Source: Hwangdonia seohaensis
GTDB taxonomy: Bacteria; Bacteroidota; Bacteroidia; Flavobacteriales; Flavobacteriaceae
Direction of reading: 5' to 3'
NCBI RefSeq assembly: GCF_031932625.1
Contig: NZ_JAVSCK010000002.1
Span: forward strand, 372,001-436,000
DNA: 64,000 nucleotides
Every line of letters starts with the position of its first letter. The first letter of the stretch is position 1. Under the pieces are notes generated by a model. That model searched no databases. It was not told the DNA's origin and was given only the letters and a program-made list of their open reading frames with translations. Below are positions 41,896-50,489 of this stretch, one piece after another. The position numbers and the translations under genes were made by a program.

Positions 41896-44438
41896 AAAAC
41901 AATAATTTAAATCAAAACTTACAAACCACTTGGCTTTTTAAAATGGCTTGGCGAGATGCCAAAGCTAGTAAAGTGCGCTTGTTGTTATTTATGGCATCCA
42001 TTATTCTGGGTATTGCTGCTGTAGTATCTATTCAATTATTCAGCACCAATTTAAAAGAGAACATCCAGAGTCAGTCTAAAACCATGATGGGAGCCGACTA
42101 CATCATCGACTCCAGACAAGAACCTACGGAATCTGCACAGGCGATTATCGATTCCTTAAACCCTGATGCTTTCGAAATCAGCTTTGTATCTATGGTGGCT
42201 TTTCCTAAAAATGGAGGCACTAAATTGGTGAAGGTTCGCGGTATGGAAGGCGACTTTCCTTTTTATGGTAAAGCACAAACGCTACCAGAAGCTGCTTCAA
42301 ATAATTATCAAGCATCCGGAGGCGCTTTGGTGGATGCAGCTTTAATGCTTCAATTCAATGTAAAACCTGGGGATTCTATAAAAATTGGCGACATATCATT
42401 GCCCATTTCCGGCGCATTGAAATCTATTCCGGGAAGCTCTTCTTTTTCGAGTGCGATGGCACCACCTGTTGTTATCCCTTATCGGTTTGTTGAAGCTACA
42501 AACCTCATACAATTTGGAAGTCGTAAAGAATACCAATATTTCTATAAAGCTTCTGATACTTTAAATTTAAATCCGTTTAAAAACAAATTAGAACCACTTT
42601 TGGAATTTGAAAATGCGGACATTAAAACACATAAAGATGCAACAAGACGCTTAGGAAGACGCTATGAAAATGTTGGTAAATTCTTGAATTTAGCCGCTTT
42701 TATCGCCTTACTTTTAGGTTGCATAGGTATTGCCAGTTCTGTAAGTATTTATATTAAAGAGAAATTAAAAGCCATTGCCGTTTTAAAATGTTTGGGTGCT
42801 TCTCGGCTTCAAAGTTTTATTATTTTTCTGATTCAAATTGCGGCCATTGGTATTATTGGTGGTTTAATAGGTTCTATTATTGGCATTGGGCTTCAAACCC
42901 TATTTCCATATTTGCTAAAAGATTTTTTACCGTTTGCACTAGACATTTCTATTTCTGCCCAACCGCTATTTATAGGTGTATTTTTAGGACTGTTTATGTC
43001 TGTTTTATTCGCACTTTTACCATTGCTGCGTACGTGGTATGTGTCGCCATTAGAGGTATTGCGTGTTGATGAAAATGCCGTACAAGAGCCATTAAAAATA
43101 CGTCTTTTGGTATTTGGCGCTATTTTGGTATTCTTGTTTTTATTCGCCTTTTGGCTGATTCAAAATCTGTTATACGCTTTCGTATTTGTTGTGGCTTCAG
43201 TCATTACATTTATCCTTTTAGCAGGAGTTGCTTTAGGCTATATTAAGATGATCAAACGGTTTTTTCCAAAGCATTGGAATTTTACCGCACGCCAAAGTTT
43301 GCTTAATTTATTCAGACCAAACAATCAAACGGTGGTTTTGGTCGTTGCTATTGGTTTAGGCACATTTTTAATTAGCACCTTATATTTTACAAAAGATATT
43401 TTATTATCAAAAGTCGAACTAGGGCAGACCACACAACATGCAAATATGATTATTTTGGATGTTCAACCCGAACAACGCAGTAATGTGGTACAAAGCATAA
43501 CGGCAAAAGGCTTACCCTTACTTAATAATATGTCGTTGGTTACCATGCGGATGCATAGTATTAAGGGCCGATTGGTAAATGATATTCGTCAAGATAGTGC
43601 ACCTCAAACAAGACGTTGGGTATTAAACCATGAATTTAGAACCACGTATCGGGATACCCTTACGGCCTCAGAAGCCATCATAAAAGGAACTTGGACGCCT
43701 CAATTAAATGCCAATGAACCCGTAGTGATTTCCATTTCCGATAATTTAGCAGCCGATGCCAACATTACCGTTGGAGATGCCGTTGTTTTTAATATCCAAG
43801 GTGTTTTAATAGAAACGACAGTGGGTAGTATCCGTGCCGTTGATTGGGCGCAAATGCAACTCAATTTTTCCATTGTTTTCCCTAAAGGTGTTTTAGAAGA
43901 AGCGCCACAATTTAATGTGTTAACAACTTCAGTTCCAAACGAGAGGGTTTCCGCAGACTTACAGCGCACTTTGGTTAGTAAATTCCCCAATGTGTCTATT
44001 ATAGATTTAAGACAGGTTTTTAACTTTGTGGAAGATATATTAAATAAAGTGTCGTGGGTTATTAATTTTATGGCATTTTTTAGCATCCTTACGGGAATTA
44101 TTGTTTTAATAGGCTCGGTAAGAACCAGCAAATACCAACGTATAAAAGAAAGTGTATTACTGAGAACCCTTGGTGCCAAAAACAAACAGATTTTACAAAT
44201 TTCAGCTTTTGAATATGTGTTTTTAGGACTTTTAGGTAGCTTGGTCGGCATTTTATTGGCATTGGTAGGCAGTTTATGTTTAGCGGTTTTTATATTTGAA
44301 GAACCCTTTTTACCTTCCGTGATTCCATTTGTGGTTTTTTTACCAGGCATTACCTTGTTGGTTTTGGGCATTGGATTAAGCAATATCCAAACAGTTTTAA
44401 GGAGTTCGCCTTTAGAGGTTTTGCGTAGGGAAGGTTAA
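41892..44438 (+). CDS. FtsX-like permease (YbbP-like)
   Basis: 848 residues, GTG start overlapping the ATPase stop as GTGA. Membrane segments are predicted near residues 25-45, 260-285, 310-345, 355-385, 400-425, 430-450, 475-500, 715-740, 760-800 and 810-840, with two large periplasmic regions (about 50-255 and 505-715). The paired FtsX modules carry KLKAIAVLKCLGASRLQS and ESVLLRTLGAKNKQIL coupling loops. YbbP-type permeases act with YbbA and a periplasmic esterase; the complex is thought to handle lipids or lipoproteins. The substrate is unproven. Confidence 0.9.
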   Translation: MKNNNLNQNLQTTWLFKMAWRDAKASKVRLLLFMASIILGIAAVVSIQLFSTNLKENIQSQSKTMMGADYIIDSRQEPTESAQAIIDSLNPDAFEISFVSMVAFPKNGGTKLVKVRGMEGDFPFYGKAQTLPEAASNNYQASGGALVDAALMLQFNVKPGDSIKIGDISLPISGALKSIPGSSSFSSAMAPPVVIPYRFVEATNLIQFGSRKEYQYFYKASDTLNLNPFKNKLEPLLEFENADIKTHKDATRRLGRRYENVGKFLNLAAFIALLLGCIGIASSVSIYIKEKLKAIAVLKCLGASRLQSFIIFLIQIAAIGIIGGLIGSIIGIGLQTLFPYLLKDFLPFALDISISAQPLFIGVFLGLFMSVLFALLPLLRTWYVSPLEVLRVDENAVQEPLKIRLLVFGAILVFLFLFAFWLIQNLLYAFVFVVASVITFILLAGVALGYIKMIKRFFPKHWNFTARQSLLNLFRPNNQTVVLVVAIGLGTFLISTLYFTKDILLSKVELGQTTQHANMIILDVQPEQRSNVVQSITAKGLPLLNNMSLVTMRMHSIKGRLVNDIRQDSAPQTRRWVLNHEFRTTYRDTLTASEAIIKGTWTPQLNANEPVVISISDNLAADANITVGDAVVFNIQGVLIETTVGSIRAVDWAQMQLNFSIVFPKGVLEEAPQFNVLTTSVPNERVSADLQRTLVSKFPNVSIIDLRQVFNFVEDILNKVSWVINFMAFFSILTGIIVLIGSVRTSKYQRIKESVLLRTLGAKNKQILQISAFEYVFLGLLGSLVGILLALVGSLCLAVFIFEEPFLPSVIPFVVFLPGITLLVLGIGLSNIQTVLRSSPLEVLRREG

Positions 44439-44567
44439 GCTTAAAATAAGATATGTAGAAATTACGCGAAATTTCAATACTTTGTAAGGTAATTTAAAAT
44501 AAAGTAAATTTCAGTAGTACAAACAGATGGAATTTAAGTTCTTTGCGGTTCAAATTTTAAAATAAAA

Positions 44568-45185
44568 GTGGATAATTTAATTACATTCTCAATCACCGTT
44601 TTTACTGGTTTCTTTGCCATTACCAACCCCATTTCAAACATGACTGTTTTTGTGTCTTTAACACAAGGTTTAGATAAAGAAACAAAAAGGGATATCAATA
44701 AAAGGTCTAATATTATAGCTTTTATCATTGTAACGGTATTTGTTCTTTTAGGAAAATACATATTCGAACTGTTCAATATCAGTATTCCCGCCTTTAAAAT
44801 AACGGGAGGCATCTTAATATTCTTTATTGGTTTCGAAATGCTACAGTCCAAACAATCCAATGTAAAAAGCATTAATAATGTAGATACCAAAGAGGATATT
44901 GCGGTTTCACCAATGGCCATTCCAATTTTAGCTGGACCCGGAACCATCGTTACAGCCATGAACTTTGTGGCTAACGTTGAAACCATTCATATCTTTTTAG
45001 TGATTGCCATATTTGGAAGCATGAGCTTGATTACCTATCTAACTTTTAGAGCTAGCGACCTTATTGTAAAAATAGTGGGTAATAACGTTATTTCTGTAAT
45101 TGGTAAAATAATGGGATTGGTTATTGCCATTATAGGAACAGGCATGGTGATACAGGGCATTAAAATTAGCTTTGATTTATTATAG
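44568..45185 (+). CDS. MarC-family membrane protein
   Basis: 205 residues, GTG start (no ATG before residue 24). Six hydrophobic segments with the family motifs FFAITNPISNMTVFVSL, ISIPAFKITGGILIFFIGFEML and AIPILAGPGTIVTAM. MarC/UPF0056 proteins are inner-membrane proteins of unknown transport role; the name derives from an old, disproven multidrug-resistance link. It is the last ordinary gene before the accessory island. Confidence 0.85.
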   Translation: MDNLITFSITVFTGFFAITNPISNMTVFVSLTQGLDKETKRDINKRSNIIAFIIVTVFVLLGKYIFELFNISIPAFKITGGILIFFIGFEMLQSKQSNVKSINNVDTKEDIAVSPMAIPILAGPGTIVTAMNFVANVETIHIFLVIAIFGSMSLITYLTFRASDLIVKIVGNNVISVIGKIMGLVIAIIGTGMVIQGIKISFDLL

Positions 45186-45224
45186 AAGCTAAAAGTTTCG
45201 AGAGTACCAATGATAATATTTGAA

Positions 45225-45455
45225 TTATAATGTTCCGCGTTATGTAACTTTGCTTTGGCAAAAGCGAAAGTTGTTACTACTTTTTCTTTACAAATGTTTC
45301 TCTGCGTTGTTAATGGAACACTTTTTATGCGACGACGTAGGAGGGAAGCGTAAAGTGTGTAGAATGAATTTAATAAAATCTTAAAATTTTAGTAGGATTA
45401 TTTTAAAAGTGTCCGTAAATTTGTCCGTGTCCGCAAAAACGTCCGCACAATAAAT
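45225..45455. other. non-coding leader of the island, with dispersed repeat and GTCCG repeats
   Basis: Contains GTTCCGCGTTA (45231-45241) and CGACGTAGGAGGGAAGCG (from 45335), both of which recur inverted at 57590-57633. It ends with four GTCCG units at 45411-45415, 45423-45427, 45429-45433 and 45441-45445, just before the methyltransferase ATG. No ORF of significance. Confidence 0.55.
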
Positions 45456-47669
45456 ATGGCTACAATAAATTTCTATCTCGATAAAACTGATAAAAAAGGA
45501 TTTGCTCCAATTCATTTACGAATTAATTGTAATTCTGAACAAGTTAAACTATCAACAGGCGAAAAAATTAAACCAAAAGATTTTGATATTGATACTCATC
45601 TTGTAAAAGAAAATGCAGAGCGAGTTACTGAAATCAATCATTATTTAGGCTATCTAAAAGATAGGGCAGACGAGTTATTAAATAATTCTTATAAAAAGAG
45701 TTATACCAACAAAGAAATAAAGTTAAAGCTTAAAGACTTTGTTAAAGCATACAAAGAAGGGCATAAAGTTAATATAGTTAGAGAACAAGTATCCCTTTAT
45801 GGAAAACCATTCACATTTGTAGATTTATTTGCAGGTGCTGGTGGATTTAGTGAGGGTTTTATTCAAGCTGAACACAATAACAAATTTTTTGACTTCCTTG
45901 TTGCAAATGACATTAATGAAAATTCTGAATTAACTCACGTCGTACGTTATAATCACCAATTAGGTTTAGATGCAGATTTTTTATGTCAAGATATCACAGA
46001 ACCTGATTTTTTAGATAATTTGCTCTCAAAAACCAAAGACAAAAAAGTTGATGTTGTTTGTGGTGGGCCACCTTGCCAGAGTTTTAGTTTAGCAGGAAAA
46101 AGAAAGAAGTTTGATAAAAAAGATGATTTATTTTCTCATTATTTAGAGGTTATAAAAGTACTTCAACCAAAGTATTTTATAATGGAGAATGTAAAAGGGA
46201 TACTAACAAAAGAGAAAGGAAAAATTAAAGAATTAATTCTGAAAGAAATTAATTCTATTGTTGATATTAAAGAAATTCCAAGGCTAACAACTTTTATTAA
46301 ATCTTTAAAAAAATCTAATGTAGAAAATGAGTTTCTTTTGAATTGTTTAGTCAAAAGGGTTGAAATAGAGCAGTATACTGATTTAAAAGCTGAAGAATTT
46401 AAAGAAGCTTATATTAAAGCAATTGACTCTAAATTTAGAAAGTTAACACCTAATATTGCAGATTACAAAACAAGTAAAACTGACGAAAGAATTAGTACAA
46501 TTAGACATGGGTTTAATCTGTTAGTTAGAAATAAGGAATGGGAAAAATTAAAGCGTGACATTATACGCGAGAAGGATTTCTGTAATATTGACAACGATTA
46601 TTTTGTTGACTCATTTACTCAATTTCTTACTGATATAGATTCTAATGAAATTATCAATAAAATAGAAGAAGCTTTTAGTAGATTGAATGTTGCTAAAGAC
46701 TTTGAAAAATCTTGCTATGATATTATCCAAGCGTTAAAAATTTATGTGTTAAATATAGATGATTGCCTTACGCTGATTCGTGATAACTGTAATACAAAAC
46801 AAAGCAAAGAATTAGATACTATAATAAACGATATAAGACTTTATAGAATTGAAGCTCCATTTGTTGCTAATTCATCAAATTATGGAGTTCCTCAAAATAG
46901 AGAAAGAGTTTTATTTATAGGATGTAGAAAAGACCAAAAATTCATTTCTGAAATTCCAGCAACTGTTACCGAAGAGGAAAAAGTCACAGTATTTGAAGCT
47001 TTACATGATTTAGATTTCATTGGAAATAATGAAGAAGCCCACAATTATCAATTAGTTAATATTTCGAAACAATTTAATGGTACTGCAAAAAAAATGAGGA
47101 GTCTTTTAAAAACTCGTTCAATTGAAGGTAAGCCAATAAAAACAAAAGGAAAAACATTTGCAGAATGGAGTAAAAAAGGTAGACTAAACGGTCGATTTAC
47201 AAAAGCAAAGAAACCATTTTATGTAAAGAGTACTGAAGCTTTAATTAATAATTTAAGAGTTCATGACATTTTGCATAATCATAAAACAAGTAATCAAGGA
47301 GAAAACGTAATTAAACGACTTGATATAATTTTAAAAGAAGGAGATTATAAAAAAGCTCAAACTAAATTGGACGAATGTGGTTTATCATCTAATAAAAGAA
47401 ATTATAATGTTTTAAAACCAGATAATCAAAGTCCTACTATTATGACAATTCCAGATGACTACATACATTATAACTCTCCAAGAGCTCTAACAGTTCGGGA
47501 GATGGCAAGATTGCAATCATTTGATGACTCATTTGTCTTTCAAGGAAAACGTTCTACTGGTGGAAATAATAGAAAGACTGAATTACCTCAATATACATTA
47601 GTTGGTAATGCTGTTCCACCACTAATGGCAAGAGCAATTGCGACAGAAATTTTAAAAAACATCAAGTAA
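45456..47669 (+). CDS. DNA cytosine-C5 methyltransferase with integrase-type arm domain
   Basis: 737 residues. Methylates cytosine C5 in DNA with SAM. Motif I is FVDLFAGAGGFSEGF (from F121), motif IV GGPPCQSF with catalytic Cys207, motif VI MENV (243-246), motif VIII PQNRERVLFIG (479-), motif IX LTVREMARLQSF and motif X VGNAVPPLMARAIA. Residues 1-100 (MATINFYLDKTDKKGFAPIH, STGEKIKPKDFD, INHYLGYLKDRADELL) resemble the arm-DNA-binding domain of Bacteroidota tyrosine integrases, not a usual methylase N-terminus. The stretch between motif VI and VIII is about 233 residues against some 40 in M.HhaI, so about 190 residues are inserted there. The gene converges on a putative restriction enzyme with an 8-base overlap. 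Confidence 0.85.
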   Translation: MATINFYLDKTDKKGFAPIHLRINCNSEQVKLSTGEKIKPKDFDIDTHLVKENAERVTEINHYLGYLKDRADELLNNSYKKSYTNKEIKLKLKDFVKAYKEGHKVNIVREQVSLYGKPFTFVDLFAGAGGFSEGFIQAEHNNKFFDFLVANDINENSELTHVVRYNHQLGLDADFLCQDITEPDFLDNLLSKTKDKKVDVVCGGPPCQSFSLAGKRKKFDKKDDLFSHYLEVIKVLQPKYFIMENVKGILTKEKGKIKELILKEINSIVDIKEIPRLTTFIKSLKKSNVENEFLLNCLVKRVEIEQYTDLKAEEFKEAYIKAIDSKFRKLTPNIADYKTSKTDERISTIRHGFNLLVRNKEWEKLKRDIIREKDFCNIDNDYFVDSFTQFLTDIDSNEIINKIEEAFSRLNVAKDFEKSCYDIIQALKIYVLNIDDCLTLIRDNCNTKQSKELDTIINDIRLYRIEAPFVANSSNYGVPQNRERVLFIGCRKDQKFISEIPATVTEEEKVTVFEALHDLDFIGNNEEAHNYQLVNISKQFNGTAKKMRSLLKTRSIEGKPIKTKGKTFAEWSKKGRLNGRFTKAKKPFYVKSTEALINNLRVHDILHNHKTSNQGENVIKRLDIILKEGDYKKAQTKLDECGLSSNKRNYNVLKPDNQSPTIMTIPDDYIHYNSPRALTVREMARLQSFDDSFVFQGKRSTGGNNRKTELPQYTLVGNAVPPLMARAIATEILKNIK

Positions 47670-48606
47670 TATCAAAATAATCTAAATCTCCATTTAAGTC
47701 AGATAGTATATTAGCAATACTTCTTCTAACATTTGTTGGAAATACATTTCTGAAATTATTGTTATAAATTTCTTTAATTGAACTTGCTATTGAGCTACTT
47801 GTTGGGTAACCCCAATAATTGCCTCCAGTTAAGTTTCTAACTCTATTTACAGAAGTCGAATTTTGTTTATAGGTAGATAAAGCATTTGTTGGAACCGTCA
47901 TAAAAGAATACGAAAAATTCGCCAAATCCTTCATACTATAATTGTTTCTTCCTAACGATATCGAATTATTTGCAAAAGTATTGGTTTCGTAAATCATACT
48001 CCATAACATAGGGATTTGAGCATTATCGTTCCAGTTAGTTTTACATTGAATAACACCCAATTCAAAATCATCAAAATGTAATTCCGCTAACCTATTAACT
48101 ATCTCTTTATAGTTAAAGTTTCCTCTTTTTACATTTGGAATAACATTTCCTTGACTATCAGATAAATTAAGTGTACTTCTATCGTTTGTAAACTCTGATT
48201 GATTTGGGAAAACCATAATAACTATATCTGACTCCGTATTACTTCTAAAATTACCGTAATTCACAGAAATACAATCTCTTAAAGGTTCTGGTAAGTTAGA
48301 TGTTTTTCTAACTGCTACAGCTCTTGTTCCTGCAAAACAAAGGTTTAAATACCAACATACTAATCCTTCCCAGCCATAGCCACCACCAGATAACGAGTCT
48401 TGTGTTCTTCCACCAGCTCTTGTAGATAAAAATATATCTGACAAATTATCACCCAAATTAAGAATGTCGCTTTGATTGTATTGTGACCCTAATATAGCTG
48501 TAATTCTTGCTTTCCAAGTCGTCCAACCATTTGTAAATGCCGAAAGTTCGAAGCAACTTTCAACTGAAATTCTTCGAATATATTCGGTTAAAGTTTGTGT
48601 AACCAT
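47662..48606 (-). CDS. putative type II restriction endonuclease
   Basis: 314 residues. I do not recognise a named family; the role is inferred mainly from pairing with the C5 methyltransferase. The sequence has GGGYGWEGLVCWYLNLCF (a helix with Glu), then TESDIVIMVF (Asp127) and FELGVIQCKTNW (Gln187-x-Lys189), a layout compatible with a PD-(D/E)xK nuclease core with Gln in place of the second acid. The 60-residue gap between Asp127 and Gln187 is long for that fold. The C-terminal half is rich in Asn/Ser. Read from its own -7 box at 48627-48634 and convergent with the methyltransferase. Confidence 0.6.
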   Translation of the reverse strand: MVTQTLTEYIRRISVESCFELSAFTNGWTTWKARITAILGSQYNQSDILNLGDNLSDIFLSTRAGGRTQDSLSGGGYGWEGLVCWYLNLCFAGTRAVAVRKTSNLPEPLRDCISVNYGNFRSNTESDIVIMVFPNQSEFTNDRSTLNLSDSQGNVIPNVKRGNFNYKEIVNRLAELHFDDFELGVIQCKTNWNDNAQIPMLWSMIYETNTFANNSISLGRNNYSMKDLANFSYSFMTVPTNALSTYKQNSTSVNRVRNLTGGNYWGYPTSSSIASSIKEIYNNNFRNVFPTNVRRSIANILSDLNGDLDYFDIT

Positions 48607-48626
48607 AAATTTTCATTGTATATAAA

Positions 48627-48634
48627 CAAAGTTA
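48627..48634 (-). promoter_or_regulatory. -7 box of the putative restriction gene
   Basis: TAACTTTG on the minus strand matches TAnnTTTG, 20 bases before the ATG at 48606. Confidence 0.55.
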
Positions 48635-48639
48635 CATAT

Positions 48640-49470
48640 TTGTTATAAAACGACCTCATAGAATTTTGGTAAAACAATAAGGTGAAAAGAGCGTGCATAT
48701 TTTTAGGCTATACAAATGCAGTGATCCAGTGGATGATTGTATTTGGATACAACACTTTACTGAAATAACGTTTCAAATCGTATTTAACTAAAAATGTACT
48801 TTTGGTACATTTTCTTAACGCCAAATAGTCTAAAATATAGCGAATGAGCCGTTAATTGTTTCCAAAATTATATTTTAAAATACCTACTTGATTTTTTTGT
48901 TTCTTTTTTTATCAAGAAAAAAAGAATTAATAAAACCTTTAGAAGTTCAAAGTATTAATTTCTATTTTTATATAATATTTATAGTTACAATTAAAAAAAG
49001 ATTAAATAGTAACAAGAATAGAATAAGTGCTTAGAATTTTATCCTTCATAAAATTTAAGCTCTTGTGGCAAGCTCACGAGAATCGTCTAAAATTTTTTAT
49101 TACGGATATTTTATCGAATACACGATTTTTAATAAGAGCAAAAAGGGTAGCTTTTATTTTGGTATTTCGACTGCGCTCAATATAAACTCAGGCAAGCGTT
49201 GGAAGTTATTCATAGATTTTTATTGTTTAAATTATAAAAATAACTAGGAAGCCACAATTAGCTTGTCATAATTACTATCGATATAAGTCTAAGACATTAT
49301 ATCTGCAATTATGTCAAATAGCGCCCAAAAGCACTATTACGCTAATTGTTATATTTGTACTATAATTTACATTATGTAAAATAGAATATTCAAAAACCCC
49401 CTCTAACTCCCACTATAAGAATTAATTAACAAGTTGTTGGTAAAAAAATATTTCATAAGAAAAATGCATG
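48640..49470. other. gene-poor, A+T-rich island end
   Basis: No convincing gene in about 830 bases. A hairpin AAAATGTAC-TTTTG-GTACATTTT lies near 48792-48815. A dispersed-repeat fragment TTTCGACTGCGCTCAAT lies near 49167, related to one at about 54550. A lone TATATTTG (49350-49357) is followed by TTTACATTATGTAAA, which could be a promoter plus hairpin. A 60-codon frame at 49065-49247 has no coding features. The composition suggests decayed accessory DNA. Confidence 0.5.
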
Positions 49471-49473
49471 TTG

Positions 49474-49481
49474 TATATTTG
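49474..49481 (+). promoter_or_regulatory. -7 box of the VTT-like membrane protein
   Basis: TATATTTG fits TAnnTTTG and lies 29 bases before the ATG at 49511. No consensus -33 box. Confidence 0.5.
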
Positions 49482-49510
49482 CACCCTCTCTAAAGTATTG
49501 AGTAAAAAAA

Positions 49511-50134
49511 ATGAAACTCGAATCTAAGCAAAAATCAAAGGATAAAAAATCGCGGCTGCAATTATTGCACCAGTACTATTCGTATACCGGATTTTATACT
49601 TTTGTTTGGCAAGCTGTACTAAAAGCATTGCCATACATTGTTGCTATAGTTATTGCGGTTTATGCCGTAAACCACTTTTTTAATATCAATGCGGCTTTAA
49701 CGCGACTTACCGAAATATTGCCCGCTTTTGGGGTGTTGTCTTTTTTCTTTGTATCAGAAACCCTTTTGGGATTGATACCACCAGAGGTTTTTATTGCTTG
49801 GGCAGGTAAAATGTACAGCCCTTGGTTTTATTTAAGTCTTTTGGCCATTTTGTCGTATTGCGGTGGACTGTTATCGTATTGGATGGGAAGAATGATTACC
49901 AGAATTCCATCGGTTCACAGCTATCTGGAGGTTAAAATGGAAAAGCAGCTTAAAAACTCAAAAAAATGGGGCGGTTTTTTAATTGTGGTCGGCGCTTTGT
50001 TACCACTACCCTTCTCAATTTCGTGTATCGCTGCTGGCATTATAGAGTTTCCGTTTAAAAATGTGGTCCTTTACGGCTCACTCAGATTATTGCGTTTCGC
50101 CATTTACGGTCTTATTATTTTCAACGCTTTATAA
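49511..50134 (+). CDS. VTT/DedA-like membrane protein
   Basis: 207 residues. A basic start (KQKSKDKKSR) is followed by hydrophobic segments at about 40-60, 70-95, 105-130, 155-178 and 185-205. LLGLIPPEVFIAWAGKMY and GGLLSYWMGRMI recall the re-entrant loop of VTT/DedA family lipid scramblase-like proteins. VVGALLPLPFSISCIAAGII is the second re-entrant element. Function in this organism is unknown. Probably begins the transcript behind the -7 box at 49474-49481. Confidence 0.7.
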   Translation: MKLESKQKSKDKKSRLQLLHQYYSYTGFYTFVWQAVLKALPYIVAIVIAVYAVNHFFNINAALTRLTEILPAFGVLSFFFVSETLLGLIPPEVFIAWAGKMYSPWFYLSLLAILSYCGGLLSYWMGRMITRIPSVHSYLEVKMEKQLKNSKKWGGFLIVVGALLPLPFSISCIAAGIIEFPFKNVVLYGSLRLLRFAIYGLIIFNAL

Positions 50135-50173
50135 AATTCTCTTAAAACGTACTGTTTATCCACTTTTCTGTGC

Positions 50174-50181
50174 TATTTTTG
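50174..50181 (+). promoter_or_regulatory. -7 box of the DUF3817 gene
   Basis: TATTTTTG matches TAnnTTTG, 17 bases before ATG 50199. The GTG at 50193 is also possible as start but is less likely. Confidence 0.5.
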
Positions 50182-50198
50182 CACAAAATTAAGTGTCT

Positions 50199-50489
50199 AT
50201 GTTTTCATTTATTAACATGTTCAGGCTTGTTGCCCTTTTAGAAGGTATATCGTATATCTTATTGCTATTTATAGCGACACCCATTAAGTATTTGGCCCAT
50301 GATCCGCAATACGTAAAACTTCTGGGAATGCCACATGGCATTTTGTTTATTGCGTACATCGCTTTAGCTTTTGTTTTTAAGAATGATTTTTCTTGGAACA
50401 ACAAACAATTCGCCGTGGTGCTTTTGGCCTCTATCATTCCGTTCGGCACCTTTTACGTGGACAGAAACTACTTAAAAGCTGCCAAATAA
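50199..50489 (+). CDS. DUF3817 membrane protein
   Basis: 96 residues from ATG at 50199 (GTG at 50193 would add two). Three membrane segments: MFRLVALLEGISYILLLFIA, HGILFIAYIALAFVF, and AVVLLASIIPFGTFYVDR. The RLVALLEGISYI start and the HGILF...FY pattern are the DUF3817 signature. Function unknown. The stop abuts the MscS ATG (TAAATG), so the two are cotranscribed. Confidence 0.85.
   Translation: MFSFINMFRLVALLEGISYILLLFIATPIKYLAHDPQYVKLLGMPHGILFIAYIALAFVFKNDFSWNNKQFAVVLLASIIPFGTFYVDRNYLKAAK

Noticed and set aside
45456..47669. An active tyrosine integrase
   Set aside because: Only the arm-like N-terminus is present; no catalytic R-H-R-Y block follows, and the rest is a methyltransferase.
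49065..49247. 60-residue ORF in the island tail
   Set aside because: No homology signal, begins inside a repeat fragment, and codon use looks random.
48640..49470. CRISPR array or tRNA attachment site
   Set aside because: No regularly spaced repeats and no cloverleaf or tRNA 3' end could be read.
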